From assembly GCF_900167565.1 (NCBI RefSeq), contig NZ_FUZV01000002.1, forward strand, positions 372,001-436,000: a DNA stretch of 64,000 nucleotides. The letters are read 5' to 3'. Origin of the DNA: Pseudoxanthomonas indica. GTDB taxonomy: Bacteria > Pseudomonadota > Gammaproteobacteria > Xanthomonadales > Xanthomonadaceae. The position numbers were made by a program, and so were the translations under genes. The notes beneath the pieces were generated by a model. The model was not told where the DNA came from. It searched no databases and saw nothing but the letters and a program-made list of their open reading frames with translations. Of the stretch, positions 1-9,823 are shown piece after piece (position 1 is the stretch's first letter; every line of letters starts with the position of its first letter).

Positions 1-1109
<1,109 letters not shown>

Positions 1110-1332
1110 GGGCAAGTCTCGGCAACGGGGCAAAGGGCAGAACGCAAGGACCGGGCCAACTGGCGGGGTCACCGGGATAAGGTAACCCCGAAGCCGCCGG
1201 CTCGGCCATGGCTCGATGGTAGAACTTGTGGGGTGCATCGCGGTCCATGCAGCCGTGGCGGTCTCAGCCGGATTGCAAGCCGAGGGACCCCTCCACAGAA
1301 TCTCATATGCCCGACCTTCTCACGGAACCACA

Positions 1333-2052
1333 ATGAATCGCTGGAAAGCCTCTGCCGTGCATCTGCTGCTTAGCCTGTTGCTGATTGGCGGCATTGCCCT
1401 CACGGCTCTGCACACATGGTTTCCCTTCGGCCTATACCGCGTCGCGGCGCCTGATCGCCTCCTCTACGTCATGTGGGGTATCGATCTGGTCGCCGGCCCG
1501 CTGCTGACGCTTGTAGTTTACAAGGCGGGTAAACCCAGTTTGCGATTCGATCTGACGGTCATAGCGATTCTGCAGCTAGCCTTCCTATCTTACGGATTGC
1601 ATACGCTCTGGGTTTCACGGCCAGTGTTTCTGGTAGCCATGCCCATGCGCATGAGCTTGGTGTTCGCAAACGAGATTGAACCGTCTGAACTGGCGAAAGC
1701 CAACAAGGAGGAATGGCGGAGGTTGTCCTGGAGTGGCCCCACGCTCGTTGGCGCTTTGGCGCCAAAAAATGACCAAGAACGTCAAGATCTGCTCTTCGCC
1801 ACCCTTCAATCAGGTGTTGATCTCGACAAGATGCCGTCTCGGTATGTCGAGTTCTCGGAGTCCGCTCCGGCGCTGCTGGCAGTGGCACGTCACGTTGAGT
1901 TGGCAGAATCCGAACGAGCCGGGCTAAAGCAACAGGTCAAGGAAGTAGTACTGGTCACTACTCGGGCCAACGGTGTCATGTGGCTCGATGCGAGTTCCGG
2001 CATGCCGGTAGCGGCATGGCCGGGTACAAGGCGCAACGTTTCTCGGAGGTGA
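1333..2052 (+). CDS. TfpX/TfpZ-family type IV pilin accessory protein
   Basis: Inner-membrane protein of 239 residues that resembles TfpX/TfpZ accessory proteins, small membrane proteins encoded beside pilin genes and needed for assembly of their cognate pilin. An N-terminal helix (about residues 8-28) is followed by the family-like stretch YVMWGIDLVAGPLLTLVVYK, a third hydrophobic segment near residues 75-95, and a soluble periplasmic-type C-terminal half. The start MNRWKASAVHL is chosen because family members begin with MNRWK and the first helix follows at once. It is the only plus-strand gene in the pilus locus, divergent from pilB and convergent with the serine hydrolase. Its GC content is lower than that of pilB or pilR. 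Specific pairing with the PilA at 4333-4782 is inferred from position. Confidence 0.78.
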   Translation: MNRWKASAVHLLLSLLLIGGIALTALHTWFPFGLYRVAAPDRLLYVMWGIDLVAGPLLTLVVYKAGKPSLRFDLTVIAILQLAFLSYGLHTLWVSRPVFLVAMPMRMSLVFANEIEPSELAKANKEEWRRLSWSGPTLVGALAPKNDQERQDLLFATLQSGVDLDKMPSRYVEFSESAPALLAVARHVELAESERAGLKQQVKEVVLVTTRANGVMWLDASSGMPVAAWPGTRRNVSRR

Positions 2053-2105
2053 GCAAATCCAATTGCAAGTCGTCGCTGCGTCCTGCGGCCAAGAGCCATT
2101 CCGAG

Positions 2106-3053
2106 TCACTCGGAAAGCTCCATGCATCGCCAGGCACCTCGGGCAAGCGTAAGTGCAGTCGAATCCACGTCAGCAGGGTCTCCGTCAAAGTACGCAACCA
2201 TTAGTTTGTGTCGACCATCGGTCACAGCGACGGTCATCAAGCCAGGCTGGCGCCCGAAATGCGTCCACTTCGGTCCTTGCACTGTATCGGGCCAGTGCCG
2301 CCAACCAAAGTCGTAGTGGCTGCCATCCGGCAGAGAAACACTGTCGTCGATATGCCGCAACGGCAAGGTCTCAAACAGACGATTGTGCAGTTCCCCAAGG
2401 GTAGAAAACCAGCCGCCGGCCGATCCCAGGGGCGATTGAATCATAGTTAGATCTGTCGATGGGATGTGGTCCATGTGCTCGACCAGGATCTTCCCAAGCA
2501 GGCAATATCCGGCGTTGCTGTAAGCGACTCGCTCGCCAGGAACGAAATCGAAGCGAGCCCTTAAGATGTAGTCCGCCGCAGCCATGCAGTCCGCTTTAGG
2601 TTCGTGCAACCCATCAGAACTCCAGAGTGGATCGCCGCTTATGCTGCGGTCAAAGCCAGCAGCGTGCTGGAGAAGATGTCGAAGGCGGATGTCACGATGT
2701 GCGGCATCTACTGAATCGAGCGCGGATAGAGGAAGTAAATCGGCGATCCGACCGTCAAGTGACAGTGCACGCGTGTCGACAAGCTGGCGGATATCGCTGG
2801 CTGTGATGGGCTTGCTAAGGCTTGCTGCTGGCAGCTTTCTGTTGAATGCCAAACGAAGCTTGGCCTTGAGGTCCCCCGCCATCGCGGTGGAGTTGCCATT
2901 CAAGTCACTGAAAACGGCTTGGCCATGATGCAGTTCCGTCTGCGTACTTAGAAACGTCCTCACACATGTTCCGCGCGGCGAGTCACCCTGCGCACATCCG
3001 CTCAGGCATACCCCAAGGAATGCCGCCAAACTGACGATTCTAGGCAATGGCAT
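2106..3053 (-). CDS. Beta-lactamase-fold serine hydrolase, putative lipoprotein
   Basis: A 315-residue member of the class C beta-lactamase/DD-peptidase fold (PF00144-like). The lipobox LSGC puts the lipidated cysteine at residue 20, so it is probably membrane-anchored in the periplasm. The catalytic SxxK is S78-L-S-K81, the second motif YSN is residues 178-180, and HFG in the C-terminal part takes the place of the usual HTG/KTG. All catalytic motifs are present, so an active esterase or peptidase is plausible; the substrate is unknown. It starts 3 bp after the stop of the ICMT-like gene, so the two form one unit downstream of pilA. GC is visibly lower than in flanking pil genes, which suggests acquisition. 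A true beta-lactamase role is unlikely from sequence alone. Confidence 0.75.
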   Translation of the reverse strand: MPLPRIVSLAAFLGVCLSGCAQGDSPRGTCVRTFLSTQTELHHGQAVFSDLNGNSTAMAGDLKAKLRLAFNRKLPAASLSKPITASDIRQLVDTRALSLDGRIADLLPLSALDSVDAAHRDIRLRHLLQHAAGFDRSISGDPLWSSDGLHEPKADCMAAADYILRARFDFVPGERVAYSNAGYCLLGKILVEHMDHIPSTDLTMIQSPLGSAGGWFSTLGELHNRLFETLPLRHIDDSVSLPDGSHYDFGWRHWPDTVQGPKWTHFGRQPGLMTVAVTDGRHKLMVAYFDGDPADVDSTALTLARGAWRCMELSE

Positions 3054-3056
3054 GGA

Positions 3057-4211
3057 TCAGGACCGCCCTGCCAACCTGTGGCGAAGACTGCCAAGCAAGC
3101 CGTGCTTATCGATCCAGGCCGCATATTGGCGGTATGACTCGTCCTGCATCAGATGACGCTCTTCTGTTCTCGCGCGGAGCCAATAGATGATGTTCACACC
3201 AATCAGAGCAAGGCTGTTGAAAAGTGCGGTCTTGAGGCCTGCATTCGCAACGAACGGAACTGAGATCAACCACCAAGAAAGATTTTTGCAGAAGTAGGCC
3301 GGATGCTTGCAATAGCGGTATGGGCCGGACGTAATGATTCCGCGATTGGTCAAGTTCGAAAAACGCGGTCCGAACATGACGGTCGAAAGCGTGTAAATCG
3401 CGGTTAGCAGTAATATGGCGGCTCCCCATACAAGAGCCAAGGCGGGTGATGCGTGCAGCCACGCATCCCACTCGAATCCATCCTTGTACTCAAGCCATGT
3501 GCGCAGCACGAGCAAGCTCAAGGGTGGATAGCAGGCGAGGGCGGATAGCCAACCGAGTAACGCCGTATCTACGGATCGTATGTGGGCGCCGATCCGCCGC
3601 GACGTGGACATGTAACCGATAGTGGCGAATGCGGTATCGATTGCATACAGCCATGCCATCGCGATGGCGAAGAAAGACGCCCAGCCAATGCTATTCCAAT
3701 TTTGATCGCTGGCGTCTGCTAACCAGACATATGACCAAGCCAGCATCAAGGGCAAGAAAAAAGCCTTGACGACCCAGCCCAGAAGAATCTGTACGCCGCC
3801 AGCGTCTAGCCTTTTTTGGTTCCAGGCTCCGACAATCGATATGCCGAGTTCTTCGATTGGTGATGGAGGGCCGGGCCGACAAAATAGTTGCCAGAGACAA
3901 AAGAAGCCAAGGACAGGCGCGGCAGGCAGCGTCCACTCATAGACGCCCACAATCCAGTCCTTCGCCAGGAAATTCTGCATGGTGATGGATGATGCAAACA
4001 GAATCGCTACGCCGGCCAACCCAATCAAGCGTTGAAGTCGGAGTTGCTTCAGCGGGACTTGACGCTCATGGTCCCCATGGTCGAATGCGCGGGAATGGCG
4101 CCGCAATTCCAGCAACCACATAGGAATTGCCGTTGACACAACGAGCAGTACGATGGCTGGCAATGCAGGCAATCGCCAATGAAGTATTGCCACCCATGCA
4201 AGTGTGGCCAT
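3057..4211 (-). CDS. Polytopic membrane protein with ICMT-like methyltransferase C-terminus
   Basis: About 384 residues with some nine hydrophobic segments. The C-terminal third has the isoprenylcysteine carboxyl methyltransferase/PEMT-like signature: GPYRYCKHPAYFCKNLSWW, then RARTEERHLMQDESYRQYA near the end. Such proteins use S-adenosylmethionine to methylate lipids or carboxyl groups at the membrane. The ATG at 4211 is used because anything upstream of about 4271 would run into the pilA terminator. A GTG at 4244 is an equally possible start and would include more of the first helix; neither has a clear ribosome-binding site. It lies between pilA and the beta-lactamase-like gene (3-bp gap). 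A role in modifying the pilin or an envelope lipid is only a guess from position. Confidence 0.65.
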   Translation of the reverse strand: MATLAWVAILHWRLPALPAIVLLVVSTAIPMWLLELRRHSRAFDHGDHERQVPLKQLRLQRLIGLAGVAILFASSITMQNFLAKDWIVGVYEWTLPAAPVLGFFCLWQLFCRPGPPSPIEELGISIVGAWNQKRLDAGGVQILLGWVVKAFFLPLMLAWSYVWLADASDQNWNSIGWASFFAIAMAWLYAIDTAFATIGYMSTSRRIGAHIRSVDTALLGWLSALACYPPLSLLVLRTWLEYKDGFEWDAWLHASPALALVWGAAILLLTAIYTLSTVMFGPRFSNLTNRGIITSGPYRYCKHPAYFCKNLSWWLISVPFVANAGLKTALFNSLALIGVNIIYWLRARTEERHLMQDESYRQYAAWIDKHGLLGSLRHRLAGRS

Positions 4212-4274
4212 GAAAAGGCCCGTAAGGCCTGTTCGAATAGGCACTGACGAGGCAGGCAGAACCGATGCGGAAGA

Positions 4275-4310
4275 CAAAAAAGAGTTGGGGGGCGCAAGGC
4301 CCCCCAACTC
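4275..4310 (-). terminator. Rho-independent terminator of pilA
   Basis: On the minus strand GAGTTGGGGGG, a short loop and CCCCCCAACTC form a perfect 11-bp stem followed by TTTTTTG. It sits 23 bp after the pilA stop, so most pilA transcripts should end before the ICMT-like gene. High pilin expression with reduced read-through fits this arrangement. Confidence 0.9.
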
Positions 4311-4332
4311 GGAACGCAATTTTCTCGATGAA

Positions 4333-4782
4333 TCAGCCGCCATTGGCCGGAGCAGCGGCAGCGCCCTGGCAGGAACCCGGACGGAACTGCGGCTCGATGG
4401 TGCCATCGCAGGTCCAGCGACCGATAACGCCGTTGCCAGCCTGTGCGTCATCCGGAGTCAGGGTGATGGTGTCGGTATCGACGTCATCAGCAATGCCGGT
4501 GGCCGTGGCGGTAACGGCAGTGCCGTTCCAGGTGATGCCCGAAACGTACTGGGTAGCAACCGACTGCGGCTCATACTCAGCCTGGGTCGGCAGACGGTTG
4601 TTCGAAGCCACGAACTCCGAGATCGCGGTACGCGAAGCCGAAGCAGCGGTGATGACTTCCGAAACCTTCGCCTTCTTGGTGTAGTCGGAGTAGGCCGGCA
4701 GCGCGATGGCGGCCAGGATGGCGATGATGGCGACCACGATCATCAGTTCGATGAGGGTGAAGCCCTGCATGTTCTTCTTCAT
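4333..4782 (-). CDS. pilA: Type IV major pilin PilA
   Basis: Structural subunit of the type IV pilus, 149 residues. The short leader MKKNMQG is followed by the prepilin peptidase site G/F and the conserved hydrophobic helix [18 protein letters not shown] with the canonical Glu at mature position 5. Two cysteines near the end (C-X14-C, in [16 protein letters not shown]) mark the D-region disulfide loop. A good ribosome-binding site (AAAGGGGA) precedes the ATG. Upstream is a sigma-54 promoter and downstream a strong terminator. The C-terminal AAAAPANGG tail is low-complexity. The globular part is the variable portion of pilins, and its partner accessory protein may be the TfpX-like gene at 1333-2052. 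Confidence 0.97.
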   Translation of the reverse strand: MKKNMQGFTLIELMIVVAIIAILAAIALPAYSDYTKKAKVSEVITAASASRTAISEFVASNNRLPTQAEYEPQSVATQYVSGITWNGTAVTATATGIADDVDTDTITLTPDDAQAGNGVIGRWTCDGTIEPQFRPGSCQGAAAAPANGG

Positions 4783-4891
4783 TACATTCCCCTTTCAGGA
4801 TTGGCTTGGATAGTTAAGGACACACCGGCCCCGTGTCCCTAACGTGGACCCGTGGGCGCCGTGCAACACGACGCACTGGCATTGGAACAAT

Positions 4892-4907
4892 TGCAGAATG
4901 CGTGCCA
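4892..4907 (-). promoter_or_regulatory. Sigma-54 (RpoN) promoter of pilA
   Basis: On the minus strand the sequence TGGCACGCATTCTGCA matches TGGCACG-N4-TTGCA at all but one position, with correct spacing of the -24 GG and -12 GC. Transcription would begin near 4881, leaving a leader of about 100 nt before pilA. PilR, encoded just upstream, is the expected NtrC-type activator, as known for pilA in Pseudomonas and Xanthomonas. Confidence 0.88.
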
Positions 4908-5230
4908 ACTGTCGGAACCACTTTCCTGTTTCCTTTAGCAGGTCACAGAAAAGACCCCAGGTGCCGAAGTCGAGGCGAACTATGGCAGCAAACTCAAAAG
5001 TTGGATATCGGGAAAGCGGTCCACAAAGCGTTGTTTCATCACAATCTGGCGAATTCCCGACGCTCGCTGGATTCAACTCGCGAGTGGCCGTCCGCAGCAG
5101 CTGACGCACAACGTCACATAGCGACGCAACAGGTCAGATTTCCGGCGGGCAGGCGGCCGTGTGTCGGATTACTGTCGCGCGACGGACCGGAGGAGGCCGG
5201 TCGGTCGAAGCGCCTGCGTCGCGAACCTGC

Positions 5231-5299
5231 GCCGGCTTGGCCGGCCCCTGCCCGGACGCAATCGCGTCCGACCCGGACAAACCGGGTCAGATCCTGACC
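5231..5299. repeat. Cluster of four short hairpins downstream of pilR
   Basis: Four consecutive inverted repeats: GCCGGC-TTG-GCCGGC (5231-5245), CGGACGC-AATC-GCGTCCG (5253-5270), ACCCGG-ACAAA-CCGGGT (5271-5287) and GGTCAG-ATC-CTGACC (5285-5299). The last two overlap by 3 bp and could be alternative structures. Function unknown; they lie between the pilR terminator and the pilA promoter region. Confidence 0.7.
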
Positions 5300-5304
5300 T
5301 ATAC

Positions 5305-5340
5305 CTATAAAAGGAGCGGCGGGGCCTGGCCTCCGCCGCT
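5305..5340 (-). terminator. Rho-independent terminator of pilSR
   Basis: On the minus strand AGCGGCGG pairs with CCGCCGCT across a 10-nt loop that can pair internally, followed by CCTTTTATAGG. It begins 5 bp after the pilR stop codon. Confidence 0.75.
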
Positions 5341-5344
5341 GCCT

Positions 5345-6733
5345 TCATTCCATGCCCAGCTTCTTGAGCTTGTAGCGCAGGGCGCGGAAGGTGATGCCCA
5401 GCTGCGCGGCGGCGCGGGTCTTGTTCCAGCGGTTTTCTTCCAGCGCCTTCTGGATGGCCGCGCGCTCCAGTTGCTCGATGTAGCTGGGCAGCGGACCGCC
5501 GGCCGGGTCCAGGTCCACCGGGCTGACGATGGTGCCGGGGCTGGCGCCGGGCTCACCGCCACGGGCGGCGCCGGCCTGGGGCAGGTACAGATCCTCGACC
5601 TCGATGCTGTGGCCATCGGCCATGGCCAGGGCGCGTTCCAAAATGTTCTCCAGTTCGCGCACATTGCCCGGGAACGCATAGCGCCGCAGTTCGGTCATGG
5701 CATCGGGCGAGACCGACGGCGCATTGCGGCCATGCTGCTCGGCCAGGCGATCCAGGATGGCGCTGATCAACTGCGGCAAATCGCTGGAGCGCTCCCGCAG
5801 CGGCGGCACCCGCAGCTCGATGACATTGATGCGGTAGTACAGGTCATGGCGGAAGCGGCCATCGCTGGCCAACTCGCCCAGATCCTTGTGGGTGGCCGAG
5901 AGGATGCGCACGTCCACCTGCACTTCCTGCGCGGCGCCGACCGGGCGCACGGCCTTTTCCTGGATCGCGCGCAGCAGCTTGACCTGCATCGGCAGCGGCA
6001 GCTCGGCCACTTCGTCCAGGAACAGGGTGCCGCCATGCGCGGCCTGGAACAGGCCGGCCTTGTCGGCATGCGCGCCGGTGAAGCTGCCCTTCTTGTGGCC
6101 GAAGAACTCGCTTTCCATCAACTCGGCCGGGATGGCGCCGCAGTTGACCGGCACGAACGGCCCGGCCGCGCGTGCGCCCTGCTCGTGGATGGTGCGCGCC
6201 ACCAGCTCCTTGCCCACGCCGGATTCGCCGCGGATATACACGGGCGCCTGGCTGCGTGCGACCTTGCCGATGGTGTCGCGCAGGGTGGCCATGGCGGTGG
6301 AACTGCCGAGCAGGCGGCTGGCCTGTTCCGGCGGCGGCGGGGTCGGTGCGGCGCGCTCGGCGTTGTTCAATTCCAGCGCGTGCTTGACCAGGCCGCGCAG
6401 CACGGTCAGATCCACCGGCTTGCTGACGAAGTCGAAGGCGCCGGCTTTCAGCGCTTCCACCGCCAGCTCGATATTGCCGAAGGCGGTAATCATGGCTACG
6501 GGCGTGCGCGGGAAGTTGCGCGAGATTTCGCCGACCAGCTCGATGCCGTTGCCATCGGGCAGGCGCATGTCGGTGAAGCACAGGTCGTAGGTATTGCGCG
6601 AGAGTTGCTCGCGGGCCTCACCCAGGTTGGCCGCGGTGTCGATGCGCAGGCCCATGCGGCCCAGCGTCAGTACCAGCAGCTCACGGATGTCGCGTTCGTC
6701 ATCGACGATAAGGGCGCTACGGTTTTCGCTCAT
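5345..6733 (-). CDS. pilR: Sigma-54-dependent response regulator PilR
   Basis: NtrC-family activator of pilin transcription, 462 residues. The receiver domain has DD at 11-12 and phospho-acceptor D55 (in FTDMRLPDG). The AAA+ domain carries Walker A GESGVGKE (169-176) and the sigma-54-contacting loop GSFTGA (216-221), a conservative variant of GAFTGA. The C-terminal Fis-type helix-turn-helix is at about 415-460. It follows pilS after a 95-bp gap and ends at its own terminator. Its probable target is the sigma-54 promoter at 4892-4907. Identification rests on domain order and the pilS/pilA context. Confidence 0.95.
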   Translation of the reverse strand: MSENRSALIVDDERDIRELLVLTLGRMGLRIDTAANLGEAREQLSRNTYDLCFTDMRLPDGNGIELVGEISRNFPRTPVAMITAFGNIELAVEALKAGAFDFVSKPVDLTVLRGLVKHALELNNAERAAPTPPPPEQASRLLGSSTAMATLRDTIGKVARSQAPVYIRGESGVGKELVARTIHEQGARAAGPFVPVNCGAIPAELMESEFFGHKKGSFTGAHADKAGLFQAAHGGTLFLDEVAELPLPMQVKLLRAIQEKAVRPVGAAQEVQVDVRILSATHKDLGELASDGRFRHDLYYRINVIELRVPPLRERSSDLPQLISAILDRLAEQHGRNAPSVSPDAMTELRRYAFPGNVRELENILERALAMADGHSIEVEDLYLPQAGAARGGEPGASPGTIVSPVDLDPAGGPLPSYIEQLERAAIQKALEENRWNKTRAAAQLGITFRALRYKLKKLGME

Positions 6734-6828
6734 GAATCCCCCTATTGCCCCTGTCCATTCAGTTTAGCGGCAAGGCGCGAGAGGCCGCTAGTCTGGCAAA
6801 CCATCCATGAAAAATCCGCAGGCGCGGG

Positions 6829-8445
6829 TCAAGCGGGCAACAGCGCATGCGGGCCGGGCAGGGTGATGCGGAAACAGCTGCCGCCACCGGGCACGGCCAC
6901 GTATTCCAGCGTGGCCTGGTTGGCACGGCACAGCTCGCGGGCAATATACAGGCCCAGTCCGGTGCCATGCTCCGAGGTGGTGAAGAACGGGCGGAACAAC
7001 TGCGAGGCCACCGCTTCGGGAATGCCGGGGCCGCGATCCATCACGTCGATCATCGGCCGGCTCTCGGCCTGGAACACCCGCACCCGCACCCGCGCGGGCT
7101 CGCCGGGCAGGCGGCCGTAGTTCATCGCGTTCTGGATGAGCACGGTGACCACCTGCTGCAGGTGGCGCAGATCCACCAGCGCCGGCACCGGCTTGTTGCC
7201 GATCACCGACTCCAGCGTGTCGGTCTCGATCGACAGCGACTGCTGGTACTCGTCGATGAAGCGGCGCACGAAGGTGTTGAGATCCACGTGCTCGGGGTTG
7301 GCGCGTTCGCGCCGCGCCAGGCCGAGCACGCTTTCGACGATGCCGTTGGTGCGCTGGCATTGCTGGTGGATGATCTGCAGCAGCCGCTTGTCGCCATCGA
7401 TGATGTGCGGGGATTCTTCCAGCAACTGCACCGCGTAGTTGATGGCGGCCAGCGGATTGCGGATTTCATGCGCCAGGCTGGCCGAGAAGCGGCCCAGAGC
7501 GGCCAGGGTCAGCGACTCGGCGCGGCGCGACACCACCGTGGCGTCGTCCAAAAAGATCAGCGAGGTCTCGCTGTCGGCCAGCAGGCGGGCAAAGCGCGGC
7601 TGCATCTCCGGCTGGTCGGGCGAGAGCTGCATGGGCGTGTCATCGGCCTGCCAGCCATTGCGCCAGCGCTGCAGGCGTCGCGCCAGTTCGGGTGCGGCAT
7701 GGGTCAACAGCACGCCGCCGTCATCGCGGCCTTCGCTGCCATCGCCCAGCAGCAGGCTGGCTGCTTCGTTGGCCAGCTTGATGTGGTTCTCGGCATCCAC
7801 CACCAGCACGCCGGTGCGCATGCGGCGGATGATCAGCTCGTTGATCTCCACCAGGTTGGCCACTTCGGCGCCGCGCTTGTCGGCCAGCGCCTCGCTGTGG
7901 CGCGCGCGCTGGCTGATCTGGTGGGCCAGGTAGCCCACCGCCAGGTAGCTGATGCAGAACATGATCAGCTCGGCCACCGAGCGGTCGTTGCCGTTGTGGC
8001 GCACCGAGGTCCAGATGAACTCGAAAGTCAGCGCGCCCACCGCCATCAGGGTGGCGGCCATCGCCCAGCGCGCGGTGGGCAGCAGCAGTGCGGCCGAGGC
8101 CACGTTGAACAGCAGCATCATCGCCACGCCGGCGGTGGCCGCGGGCATCGCATGGGTAATCAGGGCGCCGGCCAGCACGTCCACGGCCAGGCTGACGAAG
8201 ACGGTGGCGGTCAGTACGCGCGGGTTGCGCGCCACCAGCAGCAGGATGACCGAGGCCAGCAGGTAGCCGACGGTGACCGCGATGCCCAGCTGGGGATGGC
8301 GCTGCTGGCCCAGCAGGTCCGACAGCGGGCTGAACAGCAGCCCTGCCAGGATGGCTGCCTCCAGCGTCCGGTACAGGGCGAAGAAGTACAGCTCGCGGCG
8401 TGGCGCGGATTCGATGCGACCCAGGATCGAATGGCGTTGCAGCAA
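6829..8445 (-). CDS. pilS: Sensor histidine kinase PilS
   Basis: Membrane sensor that phosphorylates PilR, 538 residues. Six hydrophobic segments (about residues 22-172) are followed by a PAS domain (about 195-310), a HisKA motif SASLAHEIRNPL with H326, and an HATPase domain with N, G1 and G2 boxes (IQNAMNYG, DRGPGIP, GTGLGLYIA). No ATG is available: I assign a TTG start at 8445 because AGGGGGAG lies 7 nt upstream and the resulting length matches Xanthomonas PilS. A -10-like TATACT on the minus strand at 8475-8480 could be its promoter. A very long open frame continues through the complement of sucC, but that part is not coding. Confidence 0.92.
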   Translation of the reverse strand: MLQRHSILGRIESAPRRELYFFALYRTLEAAILAGLLFSPLSDLLGQQRHPQLGIAVTVGYLLASVILLLVARNPRVLTATVFVSLAVDVLAGALITHAMPAATAGVAMMLLFNVASAALLLPTARWAMAATLMAVGALTFEFIWTSVRHNGNDRSVAELIMFCISYLAVGYLAHQISQRARHSEALADKRGAEVANLVEINELIIRRMRTGVLVVDAENHIKLANEAASLLLGDGSEGRDDGGVLLTHAAPELARRLQRWRNGWQADDTPMQLSPDQPEMQPRFARLLADSETSLIFLDDATVVSRRAESLTLAALGRFSASLAHEIRNPLAAINYAVQLLEESPHIIDGDKRLLQIIHQQCQRTNGIVESVLGLARRERANPEHVDLNTFVRRFIDEYQQSLSIETDTLESVIGNKPVPALVDLRHLQQVVTVLIQNAMNYGRLPGEPARVRVRVFQAESRPMIDVMDRGPGIPEAVASQLFRPFFTTSEHGTGLGLYIARELCRANQATLEYVAVPGGGSCFRITLPGPHALLPA

Positions 8446-8507
8446 GCGCGAACTCCCCCTGTAGCGGTGCAACCAGTATAGGCACGGCCGGCCCCGGAGG
8501 CCCGGTT

Positions 8508-8536
8508 TTGCGCCGCCCGCCCCGGTGGGCGACAAT
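8508..8536 (+). promoter_or_regulatory. Probable sigma-70 promoter of sucCD
   Basis: TTGCGC, a 17-bp spacer and GACAAT lie in the pilS-sucC intergenic region. The start would be near 8543, giving a 5' leader of about 90 nt. Four of six positions match at each box; position and spacing support it, but it is a prediction. Confidence 0.45.
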
Positions 8537-8634
8537 AGGGGGCTGGCCGAGGGCCTTGGGCAACCTATTGCCCATCCAACGCAATTTGGCAGTCCGCCCG
8601 GCCGTGCTTGTTTGTTCCCTACCCACGGTGACGC

Positions 8635-9798
8635 ATGAATTTTCACGAATACCAGGCAAAACAACTGTTTGCCGACTATGGCATTGCAGTCCCGGCCGGG
8701 CGCGTCGCGCGCACGCCGGAAGAAGCGGTGGAAGCCGCCAAGTCCATCCCGGGCGATCTCTGGGTGGTCAAGGCCCAGATTCACGCCGGTGGCCGCGGCA
8801 AGGCGGGCGGTGTGAAGCTGGCCCGGAGCCTGGACGAGGTCAAGCAGTACGCCGCCGCCATGCTGGGCACGCGTATGGCCACCTACCAGTCGGCCGGCGT
8901 GGCCCTGCCGATTGACGCGGTGCTGATTTCCGAAGGCACGGACATCGCCAAGGAACTGTACCTGTCGGTGCTGATCGATCGCGGCACCCGCGCGATCACC
9001 TTCATCACCTCGCCGGAAGGCGGCGTGGACATCGAAAAGGTTGCCGAGGAAACCCCGGAACTGATCTACCAGCTCGACGTGGACTTCGTTGAAGGTCTGC
9101 AGCCGTACCAGTGCCGCGACATCGGCTTCAAGCTGGGTCTGAACGCCAAGCAGGTCAACCAGCTGAGCAAGATCATGCTGGGCCTGTACAAGCTGTTCAA
9201 CGAAAAGGATCTGGCGCTGGTCGAACTCAACCCGCTGGCCATCCTCACCAACGGCGACCTGGCCGTGCTGGACGGCAAGATCAACTCCGACGACAACGCC
9301 AACTTCCGCCATCCGGCGCTGGTTGCCATGCGCGACAAGGCGCAGGAAGACGAGACCGAAGTGCTGGCCTCGGAGATGGACATCAACTACGTCACCATGG
9401 ACGGCAACATCGGTTGCATGGTCAACGGCGCAGGCCTGGCCATGGCCACCATGGACGTCATCAAGCTCAATGGCGGCGAGCCGGCGAACTTCCTGGACGT
9501 GGGCGGCGGCGCCAACAAGCAGCGCGTGATTGAAGCCTTCAAGCTGATCCTGTCGAGCGACAAGGTCAAGGCGATTTTCGTCAACATCTTCGGCGGCATC
9601 GTCCGCTGCGACATGATTGCCGAAGGCATCATCGAAGCGGTCAAGGAAGTGGGCGTGCAGGTGCCGGTCATCGTGCGTCTGGAAGGCACCAACGTGGAAG
9701 AAGGCAAGAAGCTGCTGAAAGAAAGCGGCATGGCCATCATCCCCGCCGACGACATCAACGACGGCGCCAAGAAGGCCGTTGCTGCGGTCGCCGCCTGA
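8635..9798 (+). CDS. sucC: Succinyl-CoA synthetase (ADP-forming) beta subunit
   Basis: TCA-cycle enzyme subunit that binds nucleotide and CoA, converting succinyl-CoA to succinate with substrate-level phosphorylation. At 387 residues it is the usual length (E. coli 388). It opens with the ATP-grasp motif [20 protein letters not shown], and has [16 protein letters not shown] near residue 46 and the C-terminal ligase-CoA signature [13 protein letters not shown] followed by [15 protein letters not shown]. The sucD start is 25 bp downstream, so the two are cotranscribed. No anomalies. Confidence 0.97.
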   Translation: MNFHEYQAKQLFADYGIAVPAGRVARTPEEAVEAAKSIPGDLWVVKAQIHAGGRGKAGGVKLARSLDEVKQYAAAMLGTRMATYQSAGVALPIDAVLISEGTDIAKELYLSVLIDRGTRAITFITSPEGGVDIEKVAEETPELIYQLDVDFVEGLQPYQCRDIGFKLGLNAKQVNQLSKIMLGLYKLFNEKDLALVELNPLAILTNGDLAVLDGKINSDDNANFRHPALVAMRDKAQEDETEVLASEMDINYVTMDGNIGCMVNGAGLAMATMDVIKLNGGEPANFLDVGGGANKQRVIEAFKLILSSDKVKAIFVNIFGGIVRCDMIAEGIIEAVKEVGVQVPVIVRLEGTNVEEGKKLLKESGMAIIPADDINDGAKKAVAAVAA

Positions 9799-9823
9799 GT
9801 CCACACGAGCCTAGGAACTATCC

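Larger units (their letters stand above)
4783..5344. other. Intergenic region between pilA and pilR
   Basis: 562 bp with no convincing gene on either strand. It holds the pilA ribosome-binding site, the sigma-54 promoter at 4892-4907, a cluster of four small hairpins at 5231-5299 and the pilR terminator. The stretch 4908-5230 is where PilR binding sites would be expected; I could not define them with confidence. Confidence 0.8.

Noticed and set aside
2106..3053. Antibiotic-resistance beta-lactamase
   Set aside because: SxxK and YSN motifs are shared by many esterases and peptidases, and the lipoprotein signal and pilus context do not point to resistance.
8446..9804. Extension of the pilS frame through the complement of sucC
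   Set aside because: sucC is certain, the extension lacks conserved residues, and a TTG with a good ribosome-binding site fits the PilS length.
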